DNA of 64,000 nt from Methylobacterium sp. UNC378MF (GCF_900103195.1 NZ_FMWU01000001.1:186001-250000); one strand, 5' to 3'. Numbered from the stretch's first letter, positions 52,950-62,014 are shown. The notes: generated from the sequence alone by a model not told the origin. Translations and numbers: made by a program.

Positions 52950-53117
52950 ATGGCCGAGACGGATCCGCGCAAACCTGGGGACGAGGCCCCGCCCGGCACG
53001 CCGGGGACCGGCGAGAATCTGTGCCGAACCTGCGGCGGCACCGGCAAGGTCGCTGACGCGAGTTGTCCCGAATGCAAGGGCACCGGCAAGGTGACGACCG
53101 GTATCGGTGGAGCCTGA
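52950..53117 (+). CDS. tiny zinc-ribbon-like protein with two CxxCxGxGK motifs
   Basis: A 55-residue protein. After a Pro/Gly-rich lead it reads 'LCRTCGGTGKVADASCPECK' then 'GTGKVTTG', that is two copies of C-x2-C-x-G-T-G-K-V. This is the repeat unit of the DnaJ zinc domain, here as a pair able to bind one zinc. No J domain or other part is present. GGAGAGGG precedes the ATG at 52950. It could bind unfolded protein or act as a partner of a larger protein; that is inference. Confidence 0.65.
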   Translation: MAETDPRKPGDEAPPGTPGTGENLCRTCGGTGKVADASCPECKGTGKVTTGIGGA

Positions 53118-53149
53118 GGTCCCGCCCGAACGAGCGAACCGCTACCCGC

Positions 53150-53485
53150 TCAGCGACGGAGCGCGCCGAACCAGGCGGCGACCGGTTCCACGAACGCGGC
53201 CCAGGTCCGCGACCAGACCGTGCCGGTGCGCGCATCCGCCGGGCGAGCGCCGGCCATCAGGGCCGCCACCAGGGCGTCCTCTCGGGGCTTGCACTCGTCG
53301 AGGGCGTTGCGCTCATCGCCGGCGCGGCTCTGGCCCGTCGGCTGATGTACCCTGGCCTCCCGCAGGCAGCGATGCCAAGCGCGCTCCAGCTCGGCAGGAT
53401 CAGGAACGCCTGCGGCCGAACCCGCGGCCGCAGGATCGGTGGCCAGAAGGAACATCGCGGACAAGCTGAGCACCGGCATGCGCAT
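53150..53485 (-). CDS. small exported hypothetical protein
   Basis: A 111-residue protein with a signal peptide (residues 1-21, 'LSLSAMFLLATDPAAA') and a mature part with two Cys and a Trp/Arg-rich C-terminus ('VEPVAAWFGALRR'). No family was recognised. A second ATG two codons later is also possible. Confidence 0.55.
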   Translation of the reverse strand: MRMPVLSLSAMFLLATDPAAAGSAAGVPDPAELERAWHRCLREARVHQPTGQSRAGDERNALDECKPREDALVAALMAGARPADARTGTVWSRTWAAFVEPVAAWFGALRR

Positions 53486-53561
53486 GGCCGTTCTATGCCC
53501 GATTCGCCTGCGCCTCGGATAGAACGTAGCGGCAACAGTGGCCGCCGCCTGGTGCGGCCGC

Positions 53562-54320
53562 TCATCCGGGCCGGTCGGCCTTCGCCATCCGGCAGCTGTG
53601 ATCCATGAGGTACTCGGCGCTGGCCTCCGGCTCCCGATAGGCCAGGAGGATCATCCCGCCCCGCGGATCTTCGGGCACGGCCTCCACCGCCGCGAAGGTC
53701 GCATCGTGCAGATGACCCTGCCAGCCCGGCACGTGGGCCAGGGCCGCGAACGGGTTGAAGTCCGCCACGGCGTCGGCCGGAACCCGCAGGGCGATGTAGG
53801 GCACCTCCTCCAGCGGCACCGGGAACGGGGACCAGGCCTCGCCGACCGCGCCGCCATGGACCTTCAGGGCCGCCATAACGCTCCGGCGCATGCAGTCGAG
53901 GTGGATGTGCAACTGGTCCTGGCTGCGGCCGTCTGCGGAATTCACCTCCAGGCCCACCGCCGATACCGGCAGCCGGTTCTGCAACGCATCCGACACGTAG
54001 TGTCGGGCCGCCAGTGCCGCGCGCCAGTAGGCGGCTCCCCGCGGGCCCTGAAGCGCGGGGGCCTCGATGCCCGAGACGCTGTCGGTAGGCATCACCACCG
54101 TGTGGGTGGGGTGTCCCGGCGCGCGCAGCACCGCCGTTCCCGGGCGCGCGCCGTCGCCGAGGTCGACGGCCAGACAGGGAAAGCTCCGGCCCGCCGCCTT
54201 CTTGGCGAGCACGCAGCCCTGCAGCGCCACCCAGAGCACGTCCCGCACCGGGTTGGCCGCGATGGCGGCGGGGATCGCCGTGAAGGCGAAGAGGGTGGCG
54301 ACGACCAGAATACCACGCAT
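53562..54320 (-). CDS. cdh: CDP-diacylglycerol diphosphatase
   Basis: A 252-residue exported or membrane-anchored hydrolase that splits CDP-diacylglycerol to CMP and phosphatidate. A signal peptide (residues 1-22) is followed by 'DVLWVALQGCVLAKKAAGRSFPCLAV'. The HIT-like catalytic segment 'NSADGRSQDQLHIHLDCMR' supplies the His-x-His motif, and 'HDATFAAVEAVPEDPRGG' follows. This fits the Cdh family in length and order. The ATG at 54320 has only a weak ribosome site. Confidence 0.87.
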   Translation of the reverse strand: MRGILVVATLFAFTAIPAAIAANPVRDVLWVALQGCVLAKKAAGRSFPCLAVDLGDGARPGTAVLRAPGHPTHTVVMPTDSVSGIEAPALQGPRGAAYWRAALAARHYVSDALQNRLPVSAVGLEVNSADGRSQDQLHIHLDCMRRSVMAALKVHGGAVGEAWSPFPVPLEEVPYIALRVPADAVADFNPFAALAHVPGWQGHLHDATFAAVEAVPEDPRGGMILLAYREPEASAEYLMDHSCRMAKADRPG

Positions 54321-54416
54321 GATGAGATGTTCCGGTCTCCGGCCGTCGTTATGATACGGGCGGCGCCGCGCCATCATTGTACGCGGCCGCCGTCGATGTG
54401 AGGTTACGTTTCCGCG

Positions 54417-54872
54417 ATGCTGAGATCGAACGTGCGGTGGCGGGGCCTGATACGGGTCGCGGCCTGGATCCTGGTGGCGCTGATCGCCGTGGTCACGCTG
54501 GTGCCGATCGGCCTCCGCCCCGTGGTCACGGCCAATCCCAGCATCGAGCGCATCGCGGCCTACGCAGCGGCCGGGCTGCTCATGACAGTGGCCTACCCGC
54601 GGCACTGGCTCTGGATCCTGGCCGGCAGCGTGGTGCTGGCCGGCGGTCTGGAAGCAGGCCAGACCCTCACCGGATCCCGCCATGGCCGATTCGACGACTT
54701 CCTCGTAAAGGCGGGCGCCGGCCTTGTCGGCGCCGTGGCGGGCCGCCCGCTCGCGATCCTGGCCGACCGCCGATTCGGCAGCGGCCTGTTGGCCAGCGAT
54801 GCGTTGGCTAGCAGTCCCTTGGCCAGCGGGACCCGCAATGGCCGTGATCTGGGCGACCGGACCTGCGGATGA
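54417..54872 (+). CDS. VanZ-like membrane protein
   Basis: A 151-residue protein with three to four membrane helices of the VanZ-like group: 'AAWILVALIAVVTLVPIGLRP', 'RIAAYAAAGLLMTVAYPRHW' and 'EAGQTLTGSRHGRFDDFLVKAGAGLVGAVAG'. Its C-terminal 30 residues are an unusual short repeat-like tail (LLASDALASSPLASG). The function of the family outside glycopeptide resistance is unknown. Confidence 0.72.
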   Translation: MLRSNVRWRGLIRVAAWILVALIAVVTLVPIGLRPVVTANPSIERIAAYAAAGLLMTVAYPRHWLWILAGSVVLAGGLEAGQTLTGSRHGRFDDFLVKAGAGLVGAVAGRPLAILADRRFGSGLLASDALASSPLASGTRNGRDLGDRTCG

Positions 54873-55064
54873 GTCCCGCCGGACCGGTTCGCTGACGTCG
54901 CGAGAGGATAGGGGCGAAACGTAGGGCGTCGCGACGGTGGCCACTCGCGCGCCTGTAGTCCGTGCATGGATGCGACACCTTTTCGGCGCGTAGCAACCAG
55001 CTTCCGGCGGAAACCGCCGAGCTTGACCCGCGTTGCCTCACGGGGCTCTCACGCGAGGTGCGGC

Positions 55065-55367
55065 ATGTTCGGCGCGGCCAAGCTCACGGGACGGTTCTGG
55101 TTTCGCAAGACGTGGACGGGCAAGCTGGTCCTGCTTGTCGAAGAGGAAAGGCCGCGGTGGTTCAGCCGGGCCGGTCTCACCAAGCTCCGCTGGCGCGACG
55201 CCCGCCTCCTCGACCTGGCCGAGGCGCCGATGCGGACGCTGATGAGCCTTGAGCGCAGCTATCGCGCCGATTACGCGTCCGGGCCGGCGCGGGTGCTGCA
55301 GGCCGTCGTCCCGCCGGGAACGCGCGGCGCGGTCGCGGTGCCGATCGAGAGTGCGGCCAGCGCCTGA
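55065..55367 (+). CDS. small hypothetical protein
   Basis: A 100-residue protein reading 'GRFWFRKTWTGKLVLLVEEE' then 'WRDARLLDLAEAPMRTLMSL', rich in aromatic and basic residues. No family was recognised. GAGG lies about seven bases before the ATG at 55065; an upstream ATG at 54966 would add 33 doubtful residues. Confidence 0.55.
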   Translation: MFGAAKLTGRFWFRKTWTGKLVLLVEEERPRWFSRAGLTKLRWRDARLLDLAEAPMRTLMSLERSYRADYASGPARVLQAVVPPGTRGAVAVPIESAASA

Positions 55368-55717
55368 GCGCCCAGAGGGCGCGGGCCGAGCTTGGAGGGG
55401 CATGGCTCGGCCCGCCTGTCGTTCGGCTTCTTGCCCCCGAAACCGGAGCGACCCTGCCAGGTACCACGGCAGGATTAACGCTTTCTAAAGCCGCCCGTAC
55501 GGCTCCGTCCCGCGCGATGGCGGGCCAGCCGATACGGCGGCGCGCGCAACCATCGTGTCTGAAAGTATCCAGCGCCAAAAGCGCCACTGATCTATGTTGG
55601 TATTCGTCGATGCATCCGGTAGATAACAGGCATTATGGGATATCTTCATGCAGATAAGGACTTGACTGTCGAGAAGCGAATCCACGTTCATGGATCACTC
55701 ACACGTGAGAGGCGCCC
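55368..55717. other. gene-less stretch upstream of the MucR homologue
   Basis: About 350 bases, AT-richer at 55560-55690, which should be the MucR-type gene's promoter and, by family habit, an autoregulation site. CTCAC (55698-55702) and GTGAG (55705-55709) form a small dyad over the ribosome site. Confidence 0.4.
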
Positions 55718-56248
55718 ATGGAAGATAGCAATCCTGCACCGCACCAGGACCCGATCGATTTCGTTGAGCTGACCGCCGACATTGTTTCGGCTTATGTGGC
55801 CAACAACTCGGTTCCGGTTCCCGACCTCCCGTCGCTCCTGTCCGGCGTTCATGCTGCGCTGGCCGGTCTTGGCCAGACGACGGCCTCGGCCGAGCCGGAG
55901 TTCAAGAAGGCGACACCGGCGCAGATCAAGAAGTCGGTCACGCCCGACGCCCTGATCAGCTTCATCGACGGCAAGCCGTACAAGACGCTGAAGCGTCATC
56001 TCACCGGCAACGGCATGACGATCGAGCAATACCGGCAGCGCTACGGGCTGCCGCCGGACTACCCGACGACCGCGTCCAACTACTCGGCAATGCGGGCCGA
56101 ATTCGCTCGCAATGCAGGCCTGGGCCACAAGCGCCGGGGCCCTGCCACGAAGCGGAGCGAAGCCTCGGACGCCGTCACGCCTCCGGAGGCGAGCGGCACG
56201 AAGTCGAGCAAGGGCCGCAAGTCCCGGAAGGCCACCGCGGAGGCGTGA
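55718..56248 (+). CDS. Ros/MucR-family regulator lacking the zinc-finger cysteines
   Basis: A 176-residue regulator. The N-terminal oligomerisation part 'DFVELTADIVSAYVANNSVP' and the DNA-binding region 'KTLKRHLTGNGMTIEQYRQRYGLPPDYP' then 'NYSAMRAEFARNAGLGHKRR' are those of MucR/Ros. Normally 'DYLICLEDGKKFK' provides zinc cysteines here; this protein reads 'DALISFIDGKPYK' and has no cysteine at all, so it cannot form the C2H2 zinc site. The C-terminus has an extra 35-residue basic tail. GAGAGG precedes the ATG. Such proteins silence AT-rich or foreign DNA and control surface traits. Confidence 0.87.
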   Translation: MEDSNPAPHQDPIDFVELTADIVSAYVANNSVPVPDLPSLLSGVHAALAGLGQTTASAEPEFKKATPAQIKKSVTPDALISFIDGKPYKTLKRHLTGNGMTIEQYRQRYGLPPDYPTTASNYSAMRAEFARNAGLGHKRRGPATKRSEASDAVTPPEASGTKSSKGRKSRKATAEA

Positions 56249-56421
56249 GCGCCGGCCGCGCTCCGGCGCCCGATCACCGGGCACGGAGCTGGGATGACGG
56301 GATCGGGCGCGCCGCGCTGGCTGCATCCGCCCGTCACCTCCGGGCCGCCGCGCGTCGGAACGACGCCTGCGGCCGGCCGTTGGCCCCGCTGAACGCCCGA
56401 CCGAGCGCGACGGAGCCAAGC

Positions 56422-56676
56422 TTGAGCCGATCGATCCCCACCCTTCTCTTCGCCGCCGCGACCATGGCCGCCCTGCCAGCCGCGGCCTGGGCGCAGGACC
56501 GGCCCGGACCGGAGCCGCGCGCCGAGACTGCGCCGAAGCCGGCAGCCGACACGAAGGATCCGGGCAAGACTGCGACCGACGCGGTCACCCATCCGTCCGC
56601 CGTGCCCCCGACGGAGGGCGAGGTCGGTACCGGCAAGCCCCCGGCCACCGGGACTGCCTCGCCGACGGGCCGTTAA
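56422..56676 (+). CDS. small exported hypothetical protein
   Basis: An 84-residue protein beginning at TTG 56422, with GGAG six bases upstream. A signal peptide (residues 1-24, cleavage near 'AWA-QD') is followed by a low-complexity Pro/Thr/Ala/Lys tail with no fold expected. It is similar in style to the exported protein at 51663. No family was recognised. Confidence 0.55.
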   Translation: MSRSIPTLLFAAATMAALPAAAWAQDRPGPEPRAETAPKPAADTKDPGKTATDAVTHPSAVPPTEGEVGTGKPPATGTASPTGR

Positions 56677-56772
56677 CCCCCGCCGCATCCCCAGGCCGAG
56701 AACTTTTCCAGCTGGGCGGCGTATCCCTGTCGCGGCCAAGCATTGGCCGTGACGGGCGAGGTGAGCCGGATC

Positions 56773-57828
56773 ATGCGTCAAGACCGGGTCGTTCACGCCC
56801 GCCGCGAGCCCGCCCGCCCCGATCGAAGCTCCGCCCACCCCTGGTACCGTCTCCTGCGCCGGCACAGCACCGGGATCGCCGCGCCGGATCCCGGGCTATG
56901 GGTTCTCGCCCTGGCGATCAGCGTGGTCGATGCGATCTGGATGGGGGTGGCCGGGGTGGCGGCCGAGCCCTTGGGCTTCAGCCTCGCCGGCGGGGCCGTT
57001 CTTGTCCTGCTGATCGCGGCCTCCTGCCTGAGCACGGTGAAATCGGATCCGCCCCTGCGCGGCATGGCCCTGGCGAGCGCATTCCTGATCGCCTTCACGG
57101 TGCCGGTGGCGGTCCTGCACTTCCTGGCCGCCGGGCTTGGACTGCCCTTCATCGACGGCATTTTGGCCCGCATCGAGACTGCCCTCGGCTTCGACTGGAC
57201 GGCCCACGTGGCTTTCCTGGCCCGGCATCCGACCCTGTCGTGGTGGCTGGCGCTCGCTTACCACTCCAGCGGGCCGCAGGTCGGGCTCGTGGTGATCGCG
57301 CTGAGCGCGACCCGCCGGCTCGGTCGGCTCTGGACCTTCATCCGACTGTTCGCTGCGACGCTGCTCTGTGTGGTCGCCCTCGCGGCGCTGCTGCCGGCGC
57401 TCGGACCCTACGCCCATTATGCGCCGCACCTCGTCCCGTCCGAGCCGCTTGAGACGGTGGGCGCGCTCTGGCACCTGGAGCCGGTGGCGCGGCTGCGGGC
57501 CGGTACCCTGCACACGCTGGCGCTCGGCGACCTGCGCGGACTCGCGACCTTCCCATCCTTCCACGTCTGCCTGGCGATCCTGACGGCCTGGGCGCTCGCA
57601 CCGGTGCCGCTCCTCGGCCTCCTCGCCGCCCTGCTCAACCTGGCGGTGATCGTCGCGACGGTCGGATCGGGGGGCCATTACCTGTCGGATGTGCTGGCGG
57701 GCGGGCTGCTGGCCCTCGCCGCCCTCGCCTGCCGGGACAGAGCTGTGCGGCGCGCGCCGGCCGGCGCCTCGACTCGTCGGGATCCGGCAGCGCGGGCGAT
57801 CGAGACGATCAGCCCCGCCGACGCCTGA
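56773..57828 (+). CDS. PAP2-family membrane phosphatase
   Basis: A protein of about 351 residues with six or more membrane helices. The PAP2 catalytic motifs are in the C-terminal half: 'LATFPSFHVCLAILTAWAL' with the first His, and 'VGSGGHYLSDVLAG' with the second His and Asp. The layout matches the PAP2_3/inositolphosphotransferase-like branch, acting on lipid phosphates at the membrane surface. Several starts are possible (TTG 56743, GTG 56761, ATG 56773); none has a clear ribosome site. Confidence 0.82.
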   Translation: MRQDRVVHARREPARPDRSSAHPWYRLLRRHSTGIAAPDPGLWVLALAISVVDAIWMGVAGVAAEPLGFSLAGGAVLVLLIAASCLSTVKSDPPLRGMALASAFLIAFTVPVAVLHFLAAGLGLPFIDGILARIETALGFDWTAHVAFLARHPTLSWWLALAYHSSGPQVGLVVIALSATRRLGRLWTFIRLFAATLLCVVALAALLPALGPYAHYAPHLVPSEPLETVGALWHLEPVARLRAGTLHTLALGDLRGLATFPSFHVCLAILTAWALAPVPLLGLLAALLNLAVIVATVGSGGHYLSDVLAGGLLALAALACRDRAVRRAPAGASTRRDPAARAIETISPADA

Positions 57829-57897
57829 GCGCGGCGGCTCCGCAGCGAACAACCCCGCGCCCGGCGGATTAGCCGAGGAGCGGAGATGTGAGCGACG

Positions 57898-58827
57898 ATG
57901 ACCCGGACCCGGTGGACGATCCGCGACATGCCGAGCCAGACCGGACGGCGGGCGATCGTCACCGGCGCGACCAGCGGGCTCGGCTTCGAGGCCGCCCTCG
58001 CCCTCGCCGGGGCGGGCGCCGCGGTGATCCTCGCCGCCCGCGACGTAGAGAAGGCGCAGCGCGCCATGGCGTCGATCCGGCGCCGTCATCCGGGCGCGCG
58101 GCTGGACTTCCGCCATCTCGATACCGGCAGCCTCGCCTCCGTGCGCGCCTTCGGCGCGGCGTGCCGGGCGGATCAGCGGCCGGTCGACATCCTCCTGCTC
58201 AATGCCGGCATTGCCTCCGTTCCGAGGCGCGAGGAGACGGTGGACGGATTCGAGCGCCAGCTCGGCACCAACTATCTCGGCCATTTCGCGCTTACCGGGC
58301 TGCTCCTGCCCCTCATACCCGCGCAGGCGACCTCCCGGATCGTGCCGGTGGCGAGCCTCGCGCATCGGCGAGGACGGATTCACTTCGACGATCTCCAGCT
58401 CCAGCAGGGCTACGGGCCGCAGAAGGCCTACCGGCAGTCGAAGCTCGCGATGCTGATGTTCGGGCTCGAACTCGACCGGCGCCTGAAGGCGGCGGGCTCG
58501 CCGATCCGTGCGGTCCCGGTCCATCCCGGAGCGGCGCGGACGGATGTGTTCCGCCGCGGCGACCGGGCCGGTCCGGTCCAGCGACTCGCCGGGCACCTGA
58601 TCTTCACGGTGATCGGCCAGCCCGCGGCGCGGGGCGCGCTGCCGCTGCTCTTCGCCGCCACGGCGCCGGAGGCCGAGGGCGGCGCCTATTACGGGCCCGA
58701 TGGGATCTGGGAGCTGCACGGCTATCCGACCCGGGCCGACATCGCCGCCCAGGCCCGCGATTCCGCCGCCGCTCAGCGGCTCTGGTCCCTGTCCGAGACG
58801 CTCACCGGACTCGACTGCACCGTCTGA
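57898..58827 (+). CDS. short-chain dehydrogenase/reductase (retinol-dehydrogenase-like)
   Basis: A 309-residue SDR of the extended/retinol-dehydrogenase type. 'IVTGATSGLGFEAALALAGAGAAVILAARD' binds NADP, 'LLLNAGI' is the structural motif, and the active site is Ser in 'VPVASLAHRRG' with Tyr and Lys in 'AYRQSKLAMLMFGLELDRR'. The ATG at 57898 has GGAG about 20 bases upstream, so the start is not certain. The substrate is unknown. Confidence 0.85.
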   Translation: MTRTRWTIRDMPSQTGRRAIVTGATSGLGFEAALALAGAGAAVILAARDVEKAQRAMASIRRRHPGARLDFRHLDTGSLASVRAFGAACRADQRPVDILLLNAGIASVPRREETVDGFERQLGTNYLGHFALTGLLLPLIPAQATSRIVPVASLAHRRGRIHFDDLQLQQGYGPQKAYRQSKLAMLMFGLELDRRLKAAGSPIRAVPVHPGAARTDVFRRGDRAGPVQRLAGHLIFTVIGQPAARGALPLLFAATAPEAEGGAYYGPDGIWELHGYPTRADIAAQARDSAAAQRLWSLSETLTGLDCTV

Positions 58828-58883
58828 TCCCGCTCATCCGGAGGGCGGCGCTTGCCCCCCGCTCCCGCCCTCCATAGATCCTG

Positions 58884-60362
58884 ATGATGACGGCACTCCC
58901 CTTCGACAACAGCTATACCCGCCTGCCAGAGCGCTTCTACGCGCGTCGGCCCCCCACGCCCGTGGCGGCGCCGCGCTTGGTCCGGCTGAACCGCGCGCTC
59001 GCCGAGGAACTCGGTCTCGATCCGGACTGGCTCGCCGGCCCGGACGGCGTCGCCGCGCTCGCGGGGAACGCCGTCCCGGAGGGCGCCGATCCGATTGCGG
59101 CAGCCTATGCCGGGCATCAGTTCGGCCAGTTCGTGCCGCAGCTCGGCGACGGCCGGGCGGTCCTCCTCGGCGAAGTGGTCGACCGCGATGGGCATCGCCG
59201 CGACATCCAGCTCAAGGGGGCGGGCCCGACCCCATTCTCCCGGCGGGGCGACGGGCGGGCGGCGCTCGGCCCGGTACTGCGCGAATATCTCGTCAGCGAG
59301 GCCATGGCGGCGCTCGGCATCCCGACCACCCGGGCGCTCGCCGCCGTCACCACCGGCGAGCCGGTGGTGCGCGAGACGCTCCTGCCCGGCGCGGTCCTTA
59401 CCCGCGTGGCCGCAAGCCATATCCGAGTCGGAACGTTCCAGTTCTTCGCAGCGCGCGGCGACGTCGAGGGCCTGCGCGCCCTCGCCGACCACGTCGTGGC
59501 CCGGCACTATCCCGAGGCCGCTACGGCCGCGAGCCCCTACTGGGCGCTGCTGGAGGGCGTCGTCGTCGCCCAAGCCGACCTCGTCGCCCGCTGGCTGCAT
59601 GTCGGCTTCGTCCACGGGGTGATGAACACCGACAACATGTCGGTCGCCGGCGAGACGATCGATTACGGGCCCTGCGCCTTCCTCGACGCCTATGATCCCC
59701 GGACAGTCTATAGCTCGATCGATCGGAACGGCCGCTACGCCTATGGCCAGCAGGCGCGCATCGCGCTCTGGAACCTGACCCGGCTCGCCGAGACCCTGCT
59801 GCCGCTGCTCGCCGACGACGAGACCGCCTCGGTCGCTGAGGCCGAGGCGGCGCTGGCTCTCTACGCGCCGCGCTTCGAGGCCGCCTATCACGGCGGCTTG
59901 GCCCGCAAGCTCGGCCTCGCCGAGACCCGGGAAGGCGACCCCGCCCTGGCGGGCGACCTCCTCAAGCGCATGGCCGAGAACCAGGCCGACTTCACCCTGA
60001 CGTTCCGCAATCTCTGCGCCGCCGCGGAGCGCCCGGAGGCCGACGCGGTCGTGCGCGACCTTTTCGTCGATCCCACGGCTTACGATGCCTGGGCGGTTGA
60101 ATGGCGCGGCCGGCTGGCGCAGGAGGCGCGTGACCCGGCCGAGACCGCCGACGCGATGCGCCGGACCAATCCGGCCTTCATTCCGCGCAACCACCGGGTC
60201 GAGGCGATGATCGAGGCGGCCGTGGAGCGGGCGGATTTCGCGCCGTTCGAGACGCTCCTGGCGGTTCTGTCTCGCCCCTATGCGGACCAGCCGGACCACG
60301 CCGCCTTCGCCGCGGCGCCCGAGGGCGGCGGCGTCGGCTACCGCACCTTCTGCGGCACGTGA
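58884..60362 (+). CDS. selO: protein adenylyltransferase SelO (YdiU)
   Basis: A 492-residue pseudokinase-fold enzyme that AMPylates protein Ser/Thr/Tyr residues in redox homeostasis. '[21 protein letters not shown]' opens the family, '[27 protein letters not shown]' is the glycine-rich region, '[32 protein letters not shown]' carries the catalytic Lys region, and '[27 protein letters not shown]' holds the metal-binding Asn and Asp. Length is normal. A hairpin follows the stop. Confidence 0.94.
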   Translation: MMTALPFDNSYTRLPERFYARRPPTPVAAPRLVRLNRALAEELGLDPDWLAGPDGVAALAGNAVPEGADPIAAAYAGHQFGQFVPQLGDGRAVLLGEVVDRDGHRRDIQLKGAGPTPFSRRGDGRAALGPVLREYLVSEAMAALGIPTTRALAAVTTGEPVVRETLLPGAVLTRVAASHIRVGTFQFFAARGDVEGLRALADHVVARHYPEAATAASPYWALLEGVVVAQADLVARWLHVGFVHGVMNTDNMSVAGETIDYGPCAFLDAYDPRTVYSSIDRNGRYAYGQQARIALWNLTRLAETLLPLLADDETASVAEAEAALALYAPRFEAAYHGGLARKLGLAETREGDPALAGDLLKRMAENQADFTLTFRNLCAAAERPEADAVVRDLFVDPTAYDAWAVEWRGRLAQEARDPAETADAMRRTNPAFIPRNHRVEAMIEAAVERADFAPFETLLAVLSRPYADQPDHAAFAAAPEGGGVGYRTFCGT

Positions 60363-60376
60363 GGCGGTGCGCCGCC
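60363..60376. terminator. short hairpin between convergent selO and small gene
   Basis: GGCGG (60363-60367) and CCGCC (60372-60376) form a tight five-pair stem directly after the selO stop and just before the end of the opposite gene. Confidence 0.35.
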
Positions 60377-60378
60377 GG

Positions 60379-60594
60379 TCAATGGCGCGGCCAGGTGAAG
60401 ATCTCGCGCACGCCCCCCTGATGGCGAAACCAGTGGACGCGGGTGGCGGGATTGAAACCGTGATCCCGGTACGACGTAGCGATCACGGAAACGAGAGTTT
60501 CCGCCGCCGACCGGTCATGAATGTCGTAGGCCAGAAGTTGCTGCGTGCCTGCATTCGCGCGGGCGAGATCGCGAACCAGTATCGAATACGACAT
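60379..60594 (-). CDS. small hypothetical protein
   Basis: A 71-residue protein reading 'YSILVRDLARANAGTQQLLA', 'AAETLVSVIATSYRDHGFNP' and 'VHWFRHQGGVREIFTWP'. No family was recognised. It has a near-ideal AGGAGG six bases before the ATG at 60594, which argues strongly for translation. It is convergent with selO. Confidence 0.65.
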   Translation of the reverse strand: MSYSILVRDLARANAGTQQLLAYDIHDRSAAETLVSVIATSYRDHGFNPATRVHWFRHQGGVREIFTWPRH

Positions 60595-60971
60595 ATCTCC
60601 CCTCCTTTCGACCAGAACAATCTAATCAAGAATATCTCTTGAGGGCTATGATTGTTCGCAGCAGGATCATGTAAAGGTTAAGCAATATTAACGGGATTGC
60701 GTTCATTTGATACGGCTCCGATTCGGGCCTTCGTTCGATGTGCCTTCCCGGGCATGACGAGTGCGGCGGACAGCTCCCCGGGGCCGCGCGCAGGAACGGC
60801 GCCGAGGCAGCGATTGGAAACGTCCGCCCCGTGCGCCGTCGAACCGCGCCGCGACCGTGGCCACCGGAATGTCGCCCGGACTCAACGGGATTTGCCCGGG
60901 CCGACCCTACATGTCGCGGCGCAGGCGCCTGCCGAAACCGGCCGGCGCACGAATGGGGGAACCTTGAGACG
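60595..60971. other. gene-less stretch upstream of the osmoprotectant transporter
   Basis: About 380 bases. 60600-60700 is AT-rich and should contain the promoter of the small gene on the reverse strand and perhaps that of the binding-protein gene. No gene is supported. Confidence 0.4.
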
Positions 60972-61892
60972 ATGCTGAATCGGATCCTCGCATGGCTCGC
61001 CGCGCCGGCCATCGCGCTGCTCATCGCCTTCCCCGATGCGCAGGCGGCTGGGATCGTCGTCGCCTCCAAGATCGATACGGAGGGCGGGGTGCTCGGGAAC
61101 ATCATCCTGCAGGTCCTGAAGGCCAGAGGCCTACCGACAGTCGACAAGATCCAGCTCGGCGCCACCGCGATCCTGCGTCAGGCCCTGATCGAGGGTCAGA
61201 TCGACATCTATCCCGAATACACCGGTAACGCGGCGTTCTTCTTCGGGAAGACGGATCTCCCTGTCTGGAAGGACCCGGAGGCGGCCTACCGGACGGCCCG
61301 GGACTTGGACTTGGCCGCCAACGACATCGCTTGGCTGACCCCGGCCTCGGCCAATAACACCTGGGCCATCGCGTTGCGCCAGAACATCGCGCAGGCGGCG
61401 GGCCTGAAGACCATGAGCGATTTCGGCCGCTACGTAGCGGGCGGCGGTGCGATCAAGCTCGCCGCGTCGTCGGAATTCGTGACTGCCGCGGCCGCGCTGC
61501 CGGCCTTCGGCAGGACCTACGGCTTCGCGCTCAAGCCCGAGCAACTCGTCATCCTGGCCGGCGGCGACACGGCTGCCACGATCGCCGCTGCGGCAAGGGG
61601 CACCTCTGGAACGAACGCCGCCATGGTGTTCGGCACCGATGGCGGCCTCGCGGCCGCGCGCCTCGTGATGATGGATGACGACAAGGGCGTGCAGCCGGTC
61701 TACCAGCCGGCACCTGTGGTCCGCGGGGCTGTCCTGAAAGCCCACCCCGAGATCGCCAGGGCCCTAGATCCGGTCTTCCGCAGGCTCGATCTCGCCACGC
61801 TGCGGGATCTCAACGGCCGCGTCCAGATCGGCGGCGAGCCCGCCTCCGCCGTCGCGGCGGATTTCCTCCGGCAGAACGGGTTCGTGCGTTGA
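60972..61892 (+). CDS. osmoprotectant (glycine betaine) ABC transporter substrate-binding protein, OsmF/YehZ type
   Basis: A 306-residue periplasmic binding protein with a signal peptide (residues 1-25). 'GIVVASKIDTEGGVLGNIILQVLKARGL', 'LIEGQIDIYPEYTGNAAFFFG' and 'MVFGTDGGLAAARLVMMDDDKGVQPVYQPAPVVR' are typical of the OpuAC-like OsmF/YehZ branch. The permease and ATPase genes follow after an approximately 300-base gap holding a REP-like element. Likely a compatible-solute importer. Confidence 0.88.
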   Translation: MLNRILAWLAAPAIALLIAFPDAQAAGIVVASKIDTEGGVLGNIILQVLKARGLPTVDKIQLGATAILRQALIEGQIDIYPEYTGNAAFFFGKTDLPVWKDPEAAYRTARDLDLAANDIAWLTPASANNTWAIALRQNIAQAAGLKTMSDFGRYVAGGGAIKLAASSEFVTAAAALPAFGRTYGFALKPEQLVILAGGDTAATIAAAARGTSGTNAAMVFGTDGGLAAARLVMMDDDKGVQPVYQPAPVVRGAVLKAHPEIARALDPVFRRLDLATLRDLNGRVQIGGEPASAVAADFLRQNGFVR

Positions 61893-61921
61893 GCAGCCCG
61901 CACAGACAGCACGGCGACCCG

Positions 61922-62014
61922 CGTCTTTGCGAGCGGAGCGTAAGCGACCCAGGGCCGCGCGACATCGGACGCGATGGTGCCCACGGGATTGCTGCTCGCC
62001 GCGCGAAGAGACGG
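61922..62014. repeat. REP-like palindromic element, third copy
   Basis: The left arm (61922-61950, containing TTTGCGAGCGGAGCGTAAGC) and right arm (61985-62014, containing GGGATTGCTGCTCGCC) are inverted repeats that diverge somewhat from each other and correspond to those at 22628. It splits the osmoprotectant operon between the binding protein and permease. Confidence 0.6.
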
